From Primulina eburnea (Eukaryota > Streptophyta > Magnoliopsida > Lamiales > Gesneriaceae), in NCBI RefSeq assembly GCF_022965805.1, contig NW_027331395.1, positions 186,001 through 250,000 on the forward strand: a stretch of 64,000 nucleotides of DNA, read 5' to 3'. Below the pieces are notes generated by a model. The model did not search any database. It saw only the letters and a program-made list of their open reading frames with translations, and was not told the origin of the DNA. A program made the position numbers and the translations under genes. Below, in pieces: positions 1 to 10,660 of this stretch; the first letter of the stretch is position 1; each line of letters begins with the position of its first letter.

Positions 1-431
1 TCAGTAAACTCAGACCACTTCAAAGTAGAAACATCAATGCCAACCTTGGTCGCATTCCACCACAAACGTGCAGCTTTAACCAGCATGAAAACAGCACAAC
101 TGATACGGTCTCTGTCCTCATAGTGGAGATGATCAAAAATCGCCTCCAAAGCCTTGACCCACTCTACTGCAGCTAAAGGATCGGAGCTGCCTGGAAACTC
201 GGGTGGATCCATCCTCTTAAACGCAGAAAAGATAGCATCAGAACCAACTGCTACTGGAGCAACCTGCCCCCTACCTTGGCCTCTGCCCTGGCCTGCTCCT
301 TGCAGTCTAAGCAACTGCTGGATCTGCTCACTGTGAACCTTAGCCTGCTCCTTCAGTAACTTGCCGAACTCGTCGACAACTCTCGAGGACGAACTATCCT
401 CCCCCTCTGACGCCTTACGCTTAGGAGGCAT
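1..431 (-). CDS. Gag N-terminal fragment, Tekay-like polyprotein (runs off the window)
   Basis: The reading frame opens at an ATG (complement of CAT at 429-431) and stays open to the window edge, 143 codons. It begins [16 protein letters not shown], followed by a Gln-rich helix-like segment and the start of the retrotransposon gag domain (the WWNATK region is near the left edge). It is almost identical to the N-terminus of the T3 polyprotein. Gag packages genomic RNA into the virus-like particle. No disabling change is visible in this part. Confidence 0.9.
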   Translation of the reverse strand, partial: MPPKRKASEGEDSSSSRVVDEFGKLLKEQAKVHSEQIQQLLRLQGAGQGRGQGRGQVAPVAVGSDAIFSAFKRMDPPEFPGSSDPLAAVEWVKALEAIFDHLHYEDRDRISCAVFMLVKAARLWWNATKVGIDVSTLKWSEFT

Positions 432-550
432 CCTCTACTCTACAATGCTCACAAGACACCAATCAATACATAACAATAGATAGATGCAAAGAAAACATAC
501 CCGGACAGTTGAAAGTAGACGAAGTCATATGCATTGGTCCGAAGAACACC

Positions 551-562
551 GCTCTGATACCA
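551..562 (-). other. Primer-binding site, T1 (initiator tRNA-Met type)
   Basis: On the minus strand the 12 bases read TGGTATCAGAGC, complementary to the 3' end of plant initiator tRNA-Met. It lies 5 nt downstream of the LTR end, as in T3. Confidence 0.85.
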
Positions 563-567
563 CTAAA

Positions 568-2153
568 TGTGACACCCTGACCTCTTTTAAAATAAATACG
601 CAGCGGAAATAAAATTTTCTCTTTAAAATATACGGAAGGAGTTTCAAAATACATTTCATCAAATATCTTTACAAAATAAATACATGATCATTTAAATGAC
701 ATAACAAAAACAAAATATCATTCCTATGATCATGCCAAAATCCTCCTTCCAACGGTGTATGCATATGACCCCCGATCTACAGTCAACGTCCCGAGGCACC
801 ACTCTGATCTGCATCACATGAAAATAACTGAAATGAGAATAAATCTCAGCAAGTGGAACTCTTATATAACAATGAACAATAACTCTGTAAAACATCTCTT
901 TGAAATCATAAATACCATCAACTCTGAACTGTAAACTCTGAATATCAATATTATAGCAATAGCATAAAAATATGATGGTATTTCTCTTTTGCTCTGGGGA
1001 TTGATATCAATAGTATCTCTGCTCTGGGGTTGCTCGTATCCCAAATCGATATAAATACCGATAACTCTGAGGGATATAAGCCTCTGGGCGATGATCATCT
1101 AATATTGCATGCAATCTCTGACTATGTATTTATCAATCCGAAAACATTTAAATTCTTCTCTGGTTTTAACAATCACTTTGAACTCTATATATCTCTTTGT
1201 ATTCCCTTTAATCAATAATGAGACATACAATGCCTCCAATACATATAACAATACATACTATGGATCAAATGAAAGGGAATAACACAATAAACTCTTTGAA
1301 ACACATACATATAAAATCATGTGAGCAAAAGGAATGAATTTCCACTTACAAACCACAACAAACACCTCAACTTAGCTCTTGATCACCACCTACAACAAAT
1401 AATCCACAAATAACACCAATATCAACTAAATATCCAAGATTACAAGCTAAATAATCCATAAATCCACATAAACAACCAACCTAAACAACTCTTAATTTAC
1501 AACCTTAACAGAATCGCACCAAAAGCTTACCCAAGCTTCCTAGCACCAAGGAGAACGTCGAACTCAAGTCGCAAATCCAAACAAACGCCTGAATCGAAGA
1601 TAGGAAAGGAAAGAAATGGCTGAAAACCCTTGAAATGGAGAGAATTTCGAAATGAAAAGAGGAAAGAATGAAGTCAAATCCATCAAAAAGGTACTATAAA
1701 TCTCGACCATACCTCTACTGTTCATCACCGCGGGTGCGTCAACACAAAAGCCGCGGGTGCGCTGAGCTTTCGGCAGTCCACAAAAATCCTGAACCACAGA
1801 CACCGCGGGTGCGGTACTGCAAGCACCGCGGGTGCGCTACACACCGCGGGTGCGGTCACTGCATCACCGCGGGTGCGGTGATGCTACGGCCCTCCAACAC
1901 AAAAACTGGAACAGTCGACCGCGGGTGCACTCCTTGCACTACCGCGGGTGCACTAAGGTCACGGCCAAGATCACCTCCAATGCAACTAAAATCGATCCGA
2001 AACTCTGAAACGAACAACCAACATCAACTAACACCTCAAGACAATAAAACTAACAATACTATAGCCCAAAAATACAACTCTGAACATCTAATCAAATATC
2101 CCAAATAACAAACGAAACTTAAATCGTACCGTACACCGGGCTCGGCTATTACA
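568..2153 (-). repeat. 5' LTR of T1 (1586 bp)
   Basis: It begins TGTAATAGCC and ends GTGTCACA on the minus strand (TG...CA termini). It is 1586 bp, exactly the length of both T3 LTRs. It holds a cassette of ACCGCGGGTGCG-type dyads at about 1726-1956. Confidence 0.92.
1726..1956 (-). promoter_or_regulatory. GC-rich dyad cassette in the U3 of the T1 LTR
   Basis: Several copies of a near-palindromic 12-16 bp motif (ACCGCGGGTGCGGT on the + strand) are separated by 10-40 bp of ordinary sequence. The position between the LTR 5' end and the predicted leader suggests an upstream promoter or enhancer module; that function is inferred. The arrangement of copies differs from T3 although the rest of the LTR is nearly the same. 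Confidence 0.6.
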
Positions 2154-2967
2154 ATTAGCCTAAGTACTCCATAAATTAACTCCAGATTTACATCGAACAG
2201 AAATTAACATACGTCTAGGCATAGTCCTAGGCATGCCCACTGCGACTATCGACTTCTTAAAGAACAAATCCACAATGTTTGAAGCATCATCGGTTTTATG
2301 ACAAGCTATAAAATGTGCCATCTTAGAGAATCTATCCACAACAACGAAAATAGAATCCCTCCCTTTCTTAGTCCTAGGCAACCCAAAATAAAGTCCATAG
2401 AAATGTCAATCCAAGTTCTTTTTAAGAATAGCACGCAAAAGTGTTCCCAAAGTTCTATTGACAACTTCAGTTTGTCCATCCGTTTGAGGATGACAAGTAG
2501 TAGAAAACAACAATTTTGTGACAAGTTTAGCCCAGAAAGTCTTCCAAAAGTAACTCAAGAATTTAACATTGCGACCAGAAACAATAGTCCTAGGAATGCC
2601 ATGCAACCTAGCGACTTCTCTAAATAACAAATCTGCAATGTTTGAAGCATCATCAGTTTTATGATAAGCTATAAAATGTGTCATCTTAGAGAATCTATCC
2701 ACAACAAAAAAAATAGAATCCCTCCCCTTCTTAGTCCTAGGCAACCCAAAATAAAGTCCATAGAAATGTCAATCCAAGTTCTTTTTAAGAATAGCACGCA
2801 AAAGTGTTCCCAAAGTTCTATTGACAACTTCAGTTTGTCCATCCGTTTGAGGATGACAAGTAGTAGAAAACAACAATTTTGTGCCAAGTTTAGCCCAGAA
2901 AGTCTTCCAAAAGTAACTCAAGAATTTAACATCTCGACCAGAAACAATAGTCCTAGGAATGCATGGT
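2154..2967 (-). repeat. Integrase-derived satellite array, segment 1
   Basis: About 2.2 monomers of the ~363-bp tandem repeat. The reference motif starts at 2565 and 2928. The first ~80 bases (2154-2235) are a rearranged monomer beside the T1 LTR and contain a duplicated GTCTAGGCAT/GTCCTAGGCAT stretch. On the minus strand the monomers encode integrase-core fragments such as [20 protein letters not shown]. The segment is cut at 2967 by D1. Confidence 0.9.
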
Positions 2968-4257
2968 TGTGGGGACCCGGACGCTAATCATCTTCTTAAT
3001 CATCTTTGGGGGTTTAATTATCAGTTAAGATAAACATGGTCTAAAAATTTTTCTTTTTAAAATGAAACTGCGGAAGGTAATGGAATCTAACTATTATACA
3101 TTTCTGTATAAAATACATTTCAGTATTTAAAAGTACCAATATGTACAACATTCTAATCTAAGGTTCCAGTAATAAAACCATATCTACTACAAGTCCGGAA
3201 TCACCACGCTAACTCGTCTTCTCTCATCGTCATCTCGACCCTGATCAAGCCCCAACTGTTGTCATGCACACATAAAAAACAAGACAACAGCCGGATACTC
3301 CGGTGAGAATAAATCCCAGTATAAAACATGGTAAATATGCATATACACATAATAATTCATGAAACATGCCGTCATGAATAAACTAAAACAATAGTAATAG
3401 ATTTCATCATCTATGAAATCTAATCTAACTAAACAAGCAACTCTAATCAGATAAACATGCATACACACAATCTAAATCATGAAACATGCTGTCATGACTG
3501 AAAGTAATAACAATAGGTTCCATAGTCTATGAAACCAATTCATCTACGCATGCTGTTCTAATCAAATCATGTCTAGACTTGACTCAACTATAACTCTAGG
3601 GATCCCGGTGTGGGGACCCGGACGCTAATCATTTTCTTAATCGTCGTTGGGATTTAATTATCAGTTATGATAAACAGGGTCTAAAAATTTTTCTTTTTAG
3701 AATGTAAATGCGGAAGGTAATGGAATCTAATAATATACATATCTGTATAAAACTACATTTCAGTATAAAGGTACAACACTGTACAACCTAAATCTAAGAT
3801 TCAAATACTAATTTCAAGTACTAAAATCAAATCTACAATAAGTCCGGAATCACCACGCTAAACTCGTCTTCTCTCATCATCTTCTTGACCCCGTTCCAGC
3901 CCCACCTATTGTCATGCACACATACAAAACAAGACAACAGCCGGATAACTCCGGTGAGAATAAATCCCAATATAAAACATGGTAAGCATGTATAGAAACA
4001 ATCTAAATCATAAAACATGCTATCATGTTCATATTCAAAAGTAATAGATTTCATAATCTATGAAGTCAAATCAAAATAAGCATGCAACTCAATTCAGATA
4101 AACATGCAATTCAACTCAATTTAGATAAACATGCTATCATGACTGAAAGCAATAACCATGGGTTTCATAATCTATGAAACCACATCTCTAAACACATGCA
4201 GTTCTAGTCAAATCATGTCTAGACTCGACTCGACTATAACTCTAGGGATCCCGGGGT

Positions 4258-4421
4258 GAATAAGACAGCACTGTCTATCACCTACCCTCCCAATCGAGCT
4301 GCTGTCCGTCTTATTCCTAGACTTCGGCCTGATCTGTATCCACGTCTACAATAGGGGCGATGATCTTCCCCTAAGCTGTGATATCGCCGAACGTCTAGAA
4401 GTCTGGATGATCTCGCAGACT
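4258..4421 (-). other. Stem-loop cluster in a D LTR (solo copy)
   Basis: Consecutive inverted repeats: GAATAAGAC with GTCTTATTC; CTAGACTTCGGC with GCCGAACGTCTAG; AGGGG with CCCCT; AGTCTG with CAGACT. The same four stems occur in every D LTR here with paired substitutions. It is probably an RNA structure in the R-U5 leader (inference). Confidence 0.65.
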
Positions 4422-5413
4422 TTCCTATCTTAATGCATGAATACACAATCTGTAAACAAGCATAATCATCTTAATGCAATGCAACATGATCTGTAAACAA
4501 AGCATAGCAAGATTTGCATACAAGTTCTATAAACAAATTTATAAACAAGGATATAGTATGTGATTTATTGGGCAACTCAAATGGTGATCTTAATTGAGTT
4601 GTTTCTTCCCGCATATCACATGAATTATACCTTTTTCGTCCCTGTCTGAGGAAGACGAAGTCTCGAAGTTCAGTCTGTCCATATCCGATCTGACATGACA
4701 ATATAAATACACTGTATCAATGTGTAACTCAAAACACAATCTGTTCTGATCAATACTCCACTCAGTACAAAATCTGATCAATATCTGAACAAAATACAAT
4801 CTGAGTCGTATCAATAATATCCCGATATAATCTAAATCATATCTGAATCTGATTAATCTGTTCCAGCATATGAATATCTAACAAATACATCTTCAGATAT
4901 TCTGAAATACCTAACACCGACATACGATATTCTTTCTTTGATCTGACTTCACATATCTACTGAATAATCTATCCAGACATACAAGAATAATCATCTATTC
5001 ATTCTTCAATCAAAAACAATACAAATCTAGTGTTTAATCTAAATCAATATCTTCTGAAAATCATAACAATTACAGAAACAGTCTGTTCTTTAATCTGTCT
5101 TCAATTCTACATTGTCTACGGTAGTAGAAACACCATATCTGAATCCCATGCAATTCTAGCAACATCATATTTTCAAAACACTGCAAAATGTAATAAAACT
5201 TACGTCCTTGTGTAACTCTAGTCGAGAGGAACACGCTGCTGCGTTCAGCTTCAAATTCTAATACACGGATTTCTCACAAAAGGCGTAAGGATATTTCTCT
5301 CCAAAGCCTCACCCCTTTTTTTGAATTTTCTGAGGTAAACAACGTGTCCTTCGTCTATATATACTGCATGAAAAAGCTGGGAAACGTGGCTTATTTCTTC
5401 ATGCAACACGCAT

Positions 5414-5644
5414 GACCGCGGGTGCGGTGAGAGTAGCAGCGCGGGTGCGCTCAAGCGGTGGTCTATATCCAAAATGTTCGAAGCAAAGACCGCAGGCTGC
5501 GCTGCCTACACGACCGCGGGTGCGGTGTCATCAGGCGCGGGTGCGCTCCATCTAATACCGCAGGTGCGGTGTGGCTACGGGCTTTGCACTACATTTTCTG
5601 CACACGCACCGCGGGGGCGGTCGTGCTAGCACCGCGGGTGCGGT
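5414..5644 (-). promoter_or_regulatory. T-type ACCGCGGGTGCGG cassette inside a D LTR
   Basis: About seven or eight copies or variants of the GC-rich dyad seen in family T LTRs lie here, at the place where D1 and the 33549 D LTR carry GCGCTCGAGCGG pairs. The surrounding LTR is unmistakably family D. Transfer by template switching or convergent selection are both possible. Confidence 0.65.
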
Positions 5645-5810
5645 TGTGCAAACTTCTAAATTCTAGTTTTCTGATCATGCCACACCTGGTTTCTCAAGTC
5701 TTTCCTTCCCTCATTGCATGTCATGCATTCTCATATCTTAGTCTCCCGTTAATGAAGATTAATAATCTTGGTTTAACAATTCTATAATTCCCGAGCATTA
5801 CACCCGGGGT

Positions 5811-5976
5811 GAATAAGACGTCACTGGCTGTCACCTACCCAACCACTCGGGGCGACTGTACGTCTTATTACTAGACTTCGGTCCAAGCTGTATCGACGGC
5901 TGGCAATAGGAGTAATGGCTACTCCTAAGTTGAGATACACCGAACGTCTAGAAGTCTGACAATGGCTGTCAAGACT
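5811..5976 (-). other. Stem-loop cluster in the D1 3' LTR
   Basis: Stems: GAATAAGACGT with ACGTCTTATTC; CTAGACTTCGGT with ACCGAACGTCTAG (one bulged C); AGGAGTA with TACTCCT around an ATGGC loop; AGTCTGACA with TGTCAAGACT around a second ATGGC loop. It is nearly identical to the copy at 13752-13917. Confidence 0.65.
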
Positions 5977-6887
5977 TTCCTATCTTAAATGCAATGAATA
6001 ACAATCTGTAAACAAAGCATAATCATATTCATAACTGAATATCACAATTATCTTACATGCTTGAGTACAATTCTATAATCAAAGCATAATCAGGTAACAA
6101 TATAAACAATAATCTAGTATGTGATTTTATTGGGAAACTCAAATTAATCTAATTTGAGTTATACTTCCCGAATATCACATGAATTATACCTTTGTCGTCC
6201 CGGTCTGACGATGACGAAGACCTGTATTCAAATCTGTCCATCTCGAATCTGAAATGACAATATTGAATACGCTGTATCAGTGAATAACTCAATACACAAC
6301 CTGTTCTGATCAATACTCAATTCAGTACATAATCTGACCAATATCTGAACAAGGCACAATCTAATTCACTACTGAATCTGATCAATACACAATCTGATTA
6401 ATCTAAATAAACTGATGTTTCGACGGCATAACAATACAATCTTGATATCCCGTCAATCTCCACATCACAAATATAATATCAGAATCTATAATCAATACTT
6501 GTACAATTCATAATCTGAATATCTGTACACATAAGATTAGTCATAACACAACTCTGATAGTAATCTCAATCAATTCAACTCTGAAAGTCATAACAATTGC
6601 ATAACCAGTCTATTCTTTAATCTGACTTCACTTATACACTGTCTAGTGTAGTAGAAACATCATATCTGATTCATATTTAATTATGACAATATCGTAAATT
6701 CAAATCATGTCTAAACGTAACAAAACTTACGTCCAGTTGTAGCCTGCGTTGATAGAAACACAGTACTGAAGTCGGATTCAAAATCAGACGGACGGATTTC
6801 TCACAAAAGGCGTAAGGATTTTCAACCCTATTCCGGAACCTTTCTCGAATCCGTCGTTATTCTTTCTGAAGAAATCTCGAAGTATGC

Positions 6888-6919
<32 letters not shown>

Positions 6920-6965
6920 GATGCATGCAAGAAGGCAAGTGGCGAAATCTCGTTTTGCATGATTC

Positions 6966-7142
6966 GCGCTCGAGCGGTCAATCTTTACCGCTCGAGCGCG
7001 GAGCCTTCTGTCCAAGCCTCAGCGATTACACACTGGCGCTCGAGCGGTAACTTTCTGCCGCTCGAGCGCCAGACATTCTGTCCGAACAATACTTTGCGAT
7101 GCATTGGCGCTCGGGCGGTGCTTTTCTACCGCTCGAGCGCCG
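6966..7142 (-). promoter_or_regulatory. GCGCTCGAGCGG inverted-pair cassette, D1 3' LTR
   Basis: Three tandem units of about 71 bp start at 6966, 7036 and 7107. Each holds GCGCTCGAGCGGT followed after ~8 bp by its inverse ACCGCTCGAGCGC, so each could form a hairpin or a paired protein site. On the minus strand the cassette sits just upstream of an alternating TA tract (6890-6910) that could act as a TATA element. Confidence 0.6.
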
Positions 7143-7277
7143 AGGGTTCTGGCCAAATCCTTGGCTACTTATGCAACGACGCTCGGTCTCGGCATAACGG
7201 TTCATTTGAGTTCTTACAACCTTAATCATGCTAATTAATCAACGTCTGATTATAATAATTAAATCTCGGGCATTACA

Positions 7278-8714
7278 TTTCTCCCCCTCTTAGATCTGAG
7301 TTCGTCCTCGAACTCGCAAGCATTCAATTCAGATATATTAGAAGAAATGTATAACAGAGTATAAATCAAAACTCATCTCAATGAATCCGTTCTGAAATCT
7401 CTTTCTTGTGTCAACCTCTGATGTCAAATCTGGAATAAAACTTTATGAACTATTCTGTCATAATAGTTCTTAAACTAACTCTGACAGAATCAATGTTGTC
7501 ATGTTGGTTATACAACATCCGTATAAACCAATCCATAGTGTATAATAATTCCACACAGCCAACTATCAGCAATCTGTTGCTCTCGATCTAGGACATATTC
7601 AATCCTCGACCTCAAATACCAATCATCATCATCCGATGTTGGTTTCTTAAATCTGTTCATTTTGAACTATCTTTATCTTCCTTCGAATTCTCTTCCAAAG
7701 AAATAGAAATCTATAGTATTCACTGTAACCTGTCATGACTGTAACTATCTCATTACCAATCTGATAAGCTGATAGGTATTGTCACGCAGTGATAATAAGT
7801 CATATCCATTAGTGCTAACATCCAGCACTATATAGCTCTACCAAAATCTTTCACGATCTGTACAATACATTCTGACTGTCTGCCAGTTGTAACACAATCT
7901 AAGAAGAAACTCATGATACACTCTATCACAAGTACAAAATCAACCAGAAAATCACATTCTGATCTACTCTATCTCAACATTATGTTGACTCTGATCATTC
8001 TTCTGACATCAATCTGTGTCATCTGGTTCTGTTTGTACGTTATCTGGTACAACTAATTGATATAGATTGAACAATCTGTCAATCATAATCATATTATCTT
8101 ACTATCTGAAGAAAAATGGCAGTAATGTCATTACTAAAGTCATAGAAATGCACTCCCATTTCTATTCAGAATTATACAAATTCTGTAATAATCTTCTGAT
8201 TCCTATCTTTTTGCCTATTCTGTTATTAAGTCAGACATATCAGTACAATTTCTGCCAACATTTCCATACAAATTCTGTTACAACTGATGTAATCTGTTTA
8301 TATCAAAACTGTCTGCTATCCGAATGACAACTGAATCTATCATTGTGCATGTCTAACACTACTCGTGATATCTGATTCGGCACAACTAAATCAGTTAATA
8401 ATATAAACTAAAGAAGAAATACCTACCTGGTATTCGGCTCTGATTCTCAATGTCAATTCTGTTATACAATTCTGAAACACTCTGACACATTCTGATCTCA
8501 TTTCTGAACTGCTGTAATTCTTTAAATTAACTCTGATACAATTGAACTGTATATAATCTCAACGGTTCACAACAATCTGTATCATATACGGATTCAAAAC
8601 AACAATAATATCCAATCAGATACGAAATAGCAGTAACCTATACAGATCTAGTGAGTTCAAGGAACTCATACACGGTAATCTCTGGCAATAAGATTGCTTC
8701 TGATTAATCACACA
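7278..8714 (-). pseudogene. Decayed pol relic of D1, 3' part (integrase region recognisable)
   Basis: No long open frame remains. Between about 8100 and 8280 the minus strand aligns with the integrase of element E around the CLNCQQVK and ISMDFV segments (for example TGGGAGTGCATTTCTATG against TGGGATCACATTTCCATG). Much of the rest is AT-rich, full of CTGA/TCTGA words, and cannot be assigned. The same relic with many shared lesions is in D2, so the family multiplied after pol had died. Confidence 0.7.
7298..7315 (-). other. Pre-PPT stem-loop of D1
   Basis: GAGTTCG-AGGA-CGAACTC on the minus strand is a perfect 7-bp stem with an AGGA loop, about 20 nt before the 3' LTR. Families T and E have the same hairpin with compensatory changes. 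The purine tract AAGAGGGGGAGAAA follows (about 7278-7291). Confidence 0.75.
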
Positions 8715-8844
8715 TGTAATGCCTGGAAAATTAATCCCAGTAATCGGTAATTATTGAATTATAATTTGATATGATTATGAAAGGATTAATCGGGACACGA
8801 TTTGAGATAACGAGTGACATCGAATGTGCGAGGGCAGTAGCATT

Positions 8845-9052
8845 GGCGCACGTGCGCGGCCGGATGCGCGCACATGCGCCCAAAACGCCGAAGATCTCGC
8901 GCATATGCGCGGAAGGTGTCGCGCATATGCGCGAGCTGCCGAAGATCTCGCGCATATGCGCGGAGGGTGTCGCGCATATGCGCGAGCTGCTGTGCGGAGA
9001 CCCGAAGGTCTCGCGCATATGCGCCGAGGAACTCGCGCATATGCGCGAGACG
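8845..9052 (+). promoter_or_regulatory. GCGCATATGCGC palindrome cassette in the E solo LTR
   Basis: Six copies of the perfect palindrome CGCGCATATGCGCG or a one-base variant, plus two related motifs (GCGCACGTGCGC, GCGCACATGCGC), arranged mostly in pairs. They end about 45 bp before a TA tract (about 9095-9117) that could be the TATA element. Overlapping open frames of 99-172 codons across it are by-products of the repeat. Confidence 0.65.
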
Positions 9053-9845
9053 TGGTTGGCCAAGGACGAGGCACTTGCTTGGCTGCATGTCGTGTGTATA
9101 TATATATATATATATATGTACATGCAATTCATCCTCAGAAACAAGAAACGGAAGCTCGGGGAAAGTTTAGCTTTTGATCTTAAATTCAATCGTGCGATCA
9201 ATCCGTCCGTCTGATTTTGATTCTGACTTCGGTACCGAGTTCCTAGCAACGTAGGCTACAACTGGACGTAAGTTTTGCTACGTTTTGACATGCTTTGAAA
9301 TTATGCTATTGTCAGAATTGAATGGAACTCATATATGTTGTTCTTGACATAGTAGACATCATAGAATCGAAGTCAGATTAAGAAATAGACTGATTATGGA
9401 ATTGTTATGATTTTCTGATTATAATCAGTTGATACCGGACAGATTTGGATTATGGATTGATTATAGATTGTATTGGATATGAGTTATGGATTGTAACTGT
9501 TATCTGGTGATTTGGTATTGACGGAATATGGAGATTGTACCGTTATGCCGTTGATTTTGAATTAAATCAAGAATTATCAGATTGTTATTGATTGGAGTGG
9601 TATAGTGACATAAGATTATTCATAATGTCATTACCAGACAGACTGTGAATTCAGGACATCGACTGAGCAGGAAACCGAGACTGCAACGAAAGGTATAAGT
9701 CAATGTGGTATTGGGAGATGGACTTGAGTCGGTTTGGACTTGGGTTTCCCTAAATCACATACTTTATTTATTGCATTGATATTTGCTTTAAATTGATTGA
9801 TGTACTTGTTCTCTTGATATTAGATAACAGGTATTAGACAGGACT

Positions 9846-9910
9846 ATCTTGTGACAGAAGTGCCGGATAGTGGTGGTATCGCCACGGCACATTGCACGAT
9901 GTCTCAAGGT
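9846..9910 (+). other. 65-nt nested hairpin in the E solo LTR
   Basis: Outer stem ATCTTGTGACA with TGTCTCAAGGT (one mismatch, one G-T), inner stem GTGCCG with CGGCAC. The E copies at 38262 and 60938 have ATCTTATGACA with TGTCATAAGAT, so one A-T pair is replaced by G-C. Confidence 0.6.
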
Positions 9911-9962
9911 AGGATGTTAGCGATAGAACTACAGTCCTTGACGGTTAGGTCAGGACACTGGA

Positions 9963-10155
9963 TGTATGGTTATATCGAGTAATGGAATCCATTACGGAAT
10001 TCGATATAGGAACACCATATTTGGTTATATCGAGTAAAGGGGTTGGAATTCTTCTATTACGGAATTCAATATAGGAATACCGGGGCACTGGTTATATCGA
10101 GTAATAGAGATTATGGTTCCCTCCTTTACGGAATTCGATATAGGAATACCACATC
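9963..10155 (+). repeat. Three ~60-bp tandem repeats, each an inverted repeat
   Basis: Each unit contains TATATCGAGTAA followed by TTACGGAATTCGATATA, so every unit can fold on itself. It occupies the place of the 51-bp tandem repeats in the other E LTRs. Confidence 0.7.
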
Positions 10156-10660
10156 TGGAAACCGGGATCCCTAGACTAGGATTGAGTCTAGTCTTAAATG
10201 ATGTAGCTACGAGTATTGTAGATTCTTGTTATGTTTCGGAGTATGATACATATTCATGTTACCTGATTACATGCTTTATATTGTTTATATGATTGCATGT
10301 TTCATTGATTTATACTGGGGATTATATTCTCACCGGTATATCCGGCTGTTGTCTTGTCTGTATGTGTACTTGACAACAGGTGGGACAGGTCCAGGGTCAA
10401 GGAGATGAAGAGCTAGATCGTGATTAGAGTGGTGGCACCGGACTTGGACTAGATGTAGGGTTAAACACTTGACTTTAGTTTTAAACCCTAGTTTGAATAA
10501 ATGTTGAAATACAGGATTTGTACTTTATATACTGATATGTATATATGTTGTATGTCACTACGTTTCGTTTTTTTTAAAAAAAAAATTTTAGACCCTGTTT
10601 TTAATTGATTAATTAGTCCCAATGATGATTAAGAACTTGATTAGCGTCCGGGTCCTCACA

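Larger units (their letters stand above)
1..2153 (-). mobile_element. Partial Tekay-like LTR retrotransposon (copy T1), 5' end only
   Basis: This is the 5' part of a Ty3/gypsy element read on the minus strand; the rest lies left of the window. It has a complete LTR, a primer-binding site and the first 143 codons of gag. It is nearly collinear with the intact copy T3: positions 1-2153 match 51510-53662 base for base in length, with scattered substitutions. The right flank (ATTAG after 2153) leads into the satellite array. The TSD cannot be tested because the left end is outside. Confidence 0.93.
3609..5802 (-). mobile_element. Solo LTR of family D nested in the D1 3' LTR (TSD CCCGG)
   Basis: A 2194-bp LTR with TGT...ACA ends and perfect 5-bp duplications CCCGG at 3604-3608 and 5803-5807. 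No internal region remains, so it arose by LTR-LTR recombination after insertion. It belongs to the D2-like subgroup by sequence (a GGC/GCC stem rather than GGT/ACC in the stem-loop cluster). Unlike other D LTRs, its U3 cassette is the ACCGCGGGTGCGG type of family T. Confidence 0.93.
2968..7277 (-). repeat. 3' LTR of D1 (2111 bp after removing a nested solo LTR)
   Basis: It starts TGTGGGGACCCGG on the + strand and ends GGGCATTACA, matching 13109-15230. It is interrupted at 3608/5808 by a solo LTR flanked by CCCGG on both sides; excising that copy restores GATCCCGGGGTGAA exactly as in the 5' LTR. It contains the stem-loop cluster at 5811-5976 and three GCGCTCGAGCGG inverted pairs at about 6966-7142. 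Confidence 0.92.
8715..10660 (+). mobile_element. Solo LTR of family E nested in D1 (TSD ACACA)
   Basis: A 1946-bp LTR beginning TGTAATGCCTGG and ending GGTCCTCACA, flanked by ACACA at 8710-8714 and 10661-10665. Most of it aligns with the E LTRs at 37218 and 59893 (GGACGTAAGT segment, the 65-nt hairpin, the CTGTTGTC/GACAACAG pair, the end GCGTCCGGGTCC). The 5' U3 differs and carries a TCGCGCATATGCGCGA cassette. No internal sequence is left. Confidence 0.92.

Noticed and set aside
1668..2108. A 146-codon frame with repeated RGCG and TAGA segments.
   Set aside because: It lies antisense in the GC dyad cassette of the T1 LTR; equivalent frames in other T LTRs differ in length and sequence.
6966..7142. 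Regularly spaced short palindromes that could recall a CRISPR array.
   Set aside because: The repeats are inverted pairs with 70-72 bp units inside a plant LTR; there are no unique spacers of constant length and no cas genes.
7278..8714. A host gene or non-coding RNA gene in the ORF-poor stretch.
   Set aside because: Alignment to E integrase DNA and to the same stretch of D2 shows it is element-internal pol relic.
8731..9249. Open frames of 98-172 codons on both strands, rich in Arg, Ala and Cys.
   Set aside because: They are produced by the self-complementary GCGCATATGCGC repeats, which keep all frames open. No start context, domain or relative is visible.
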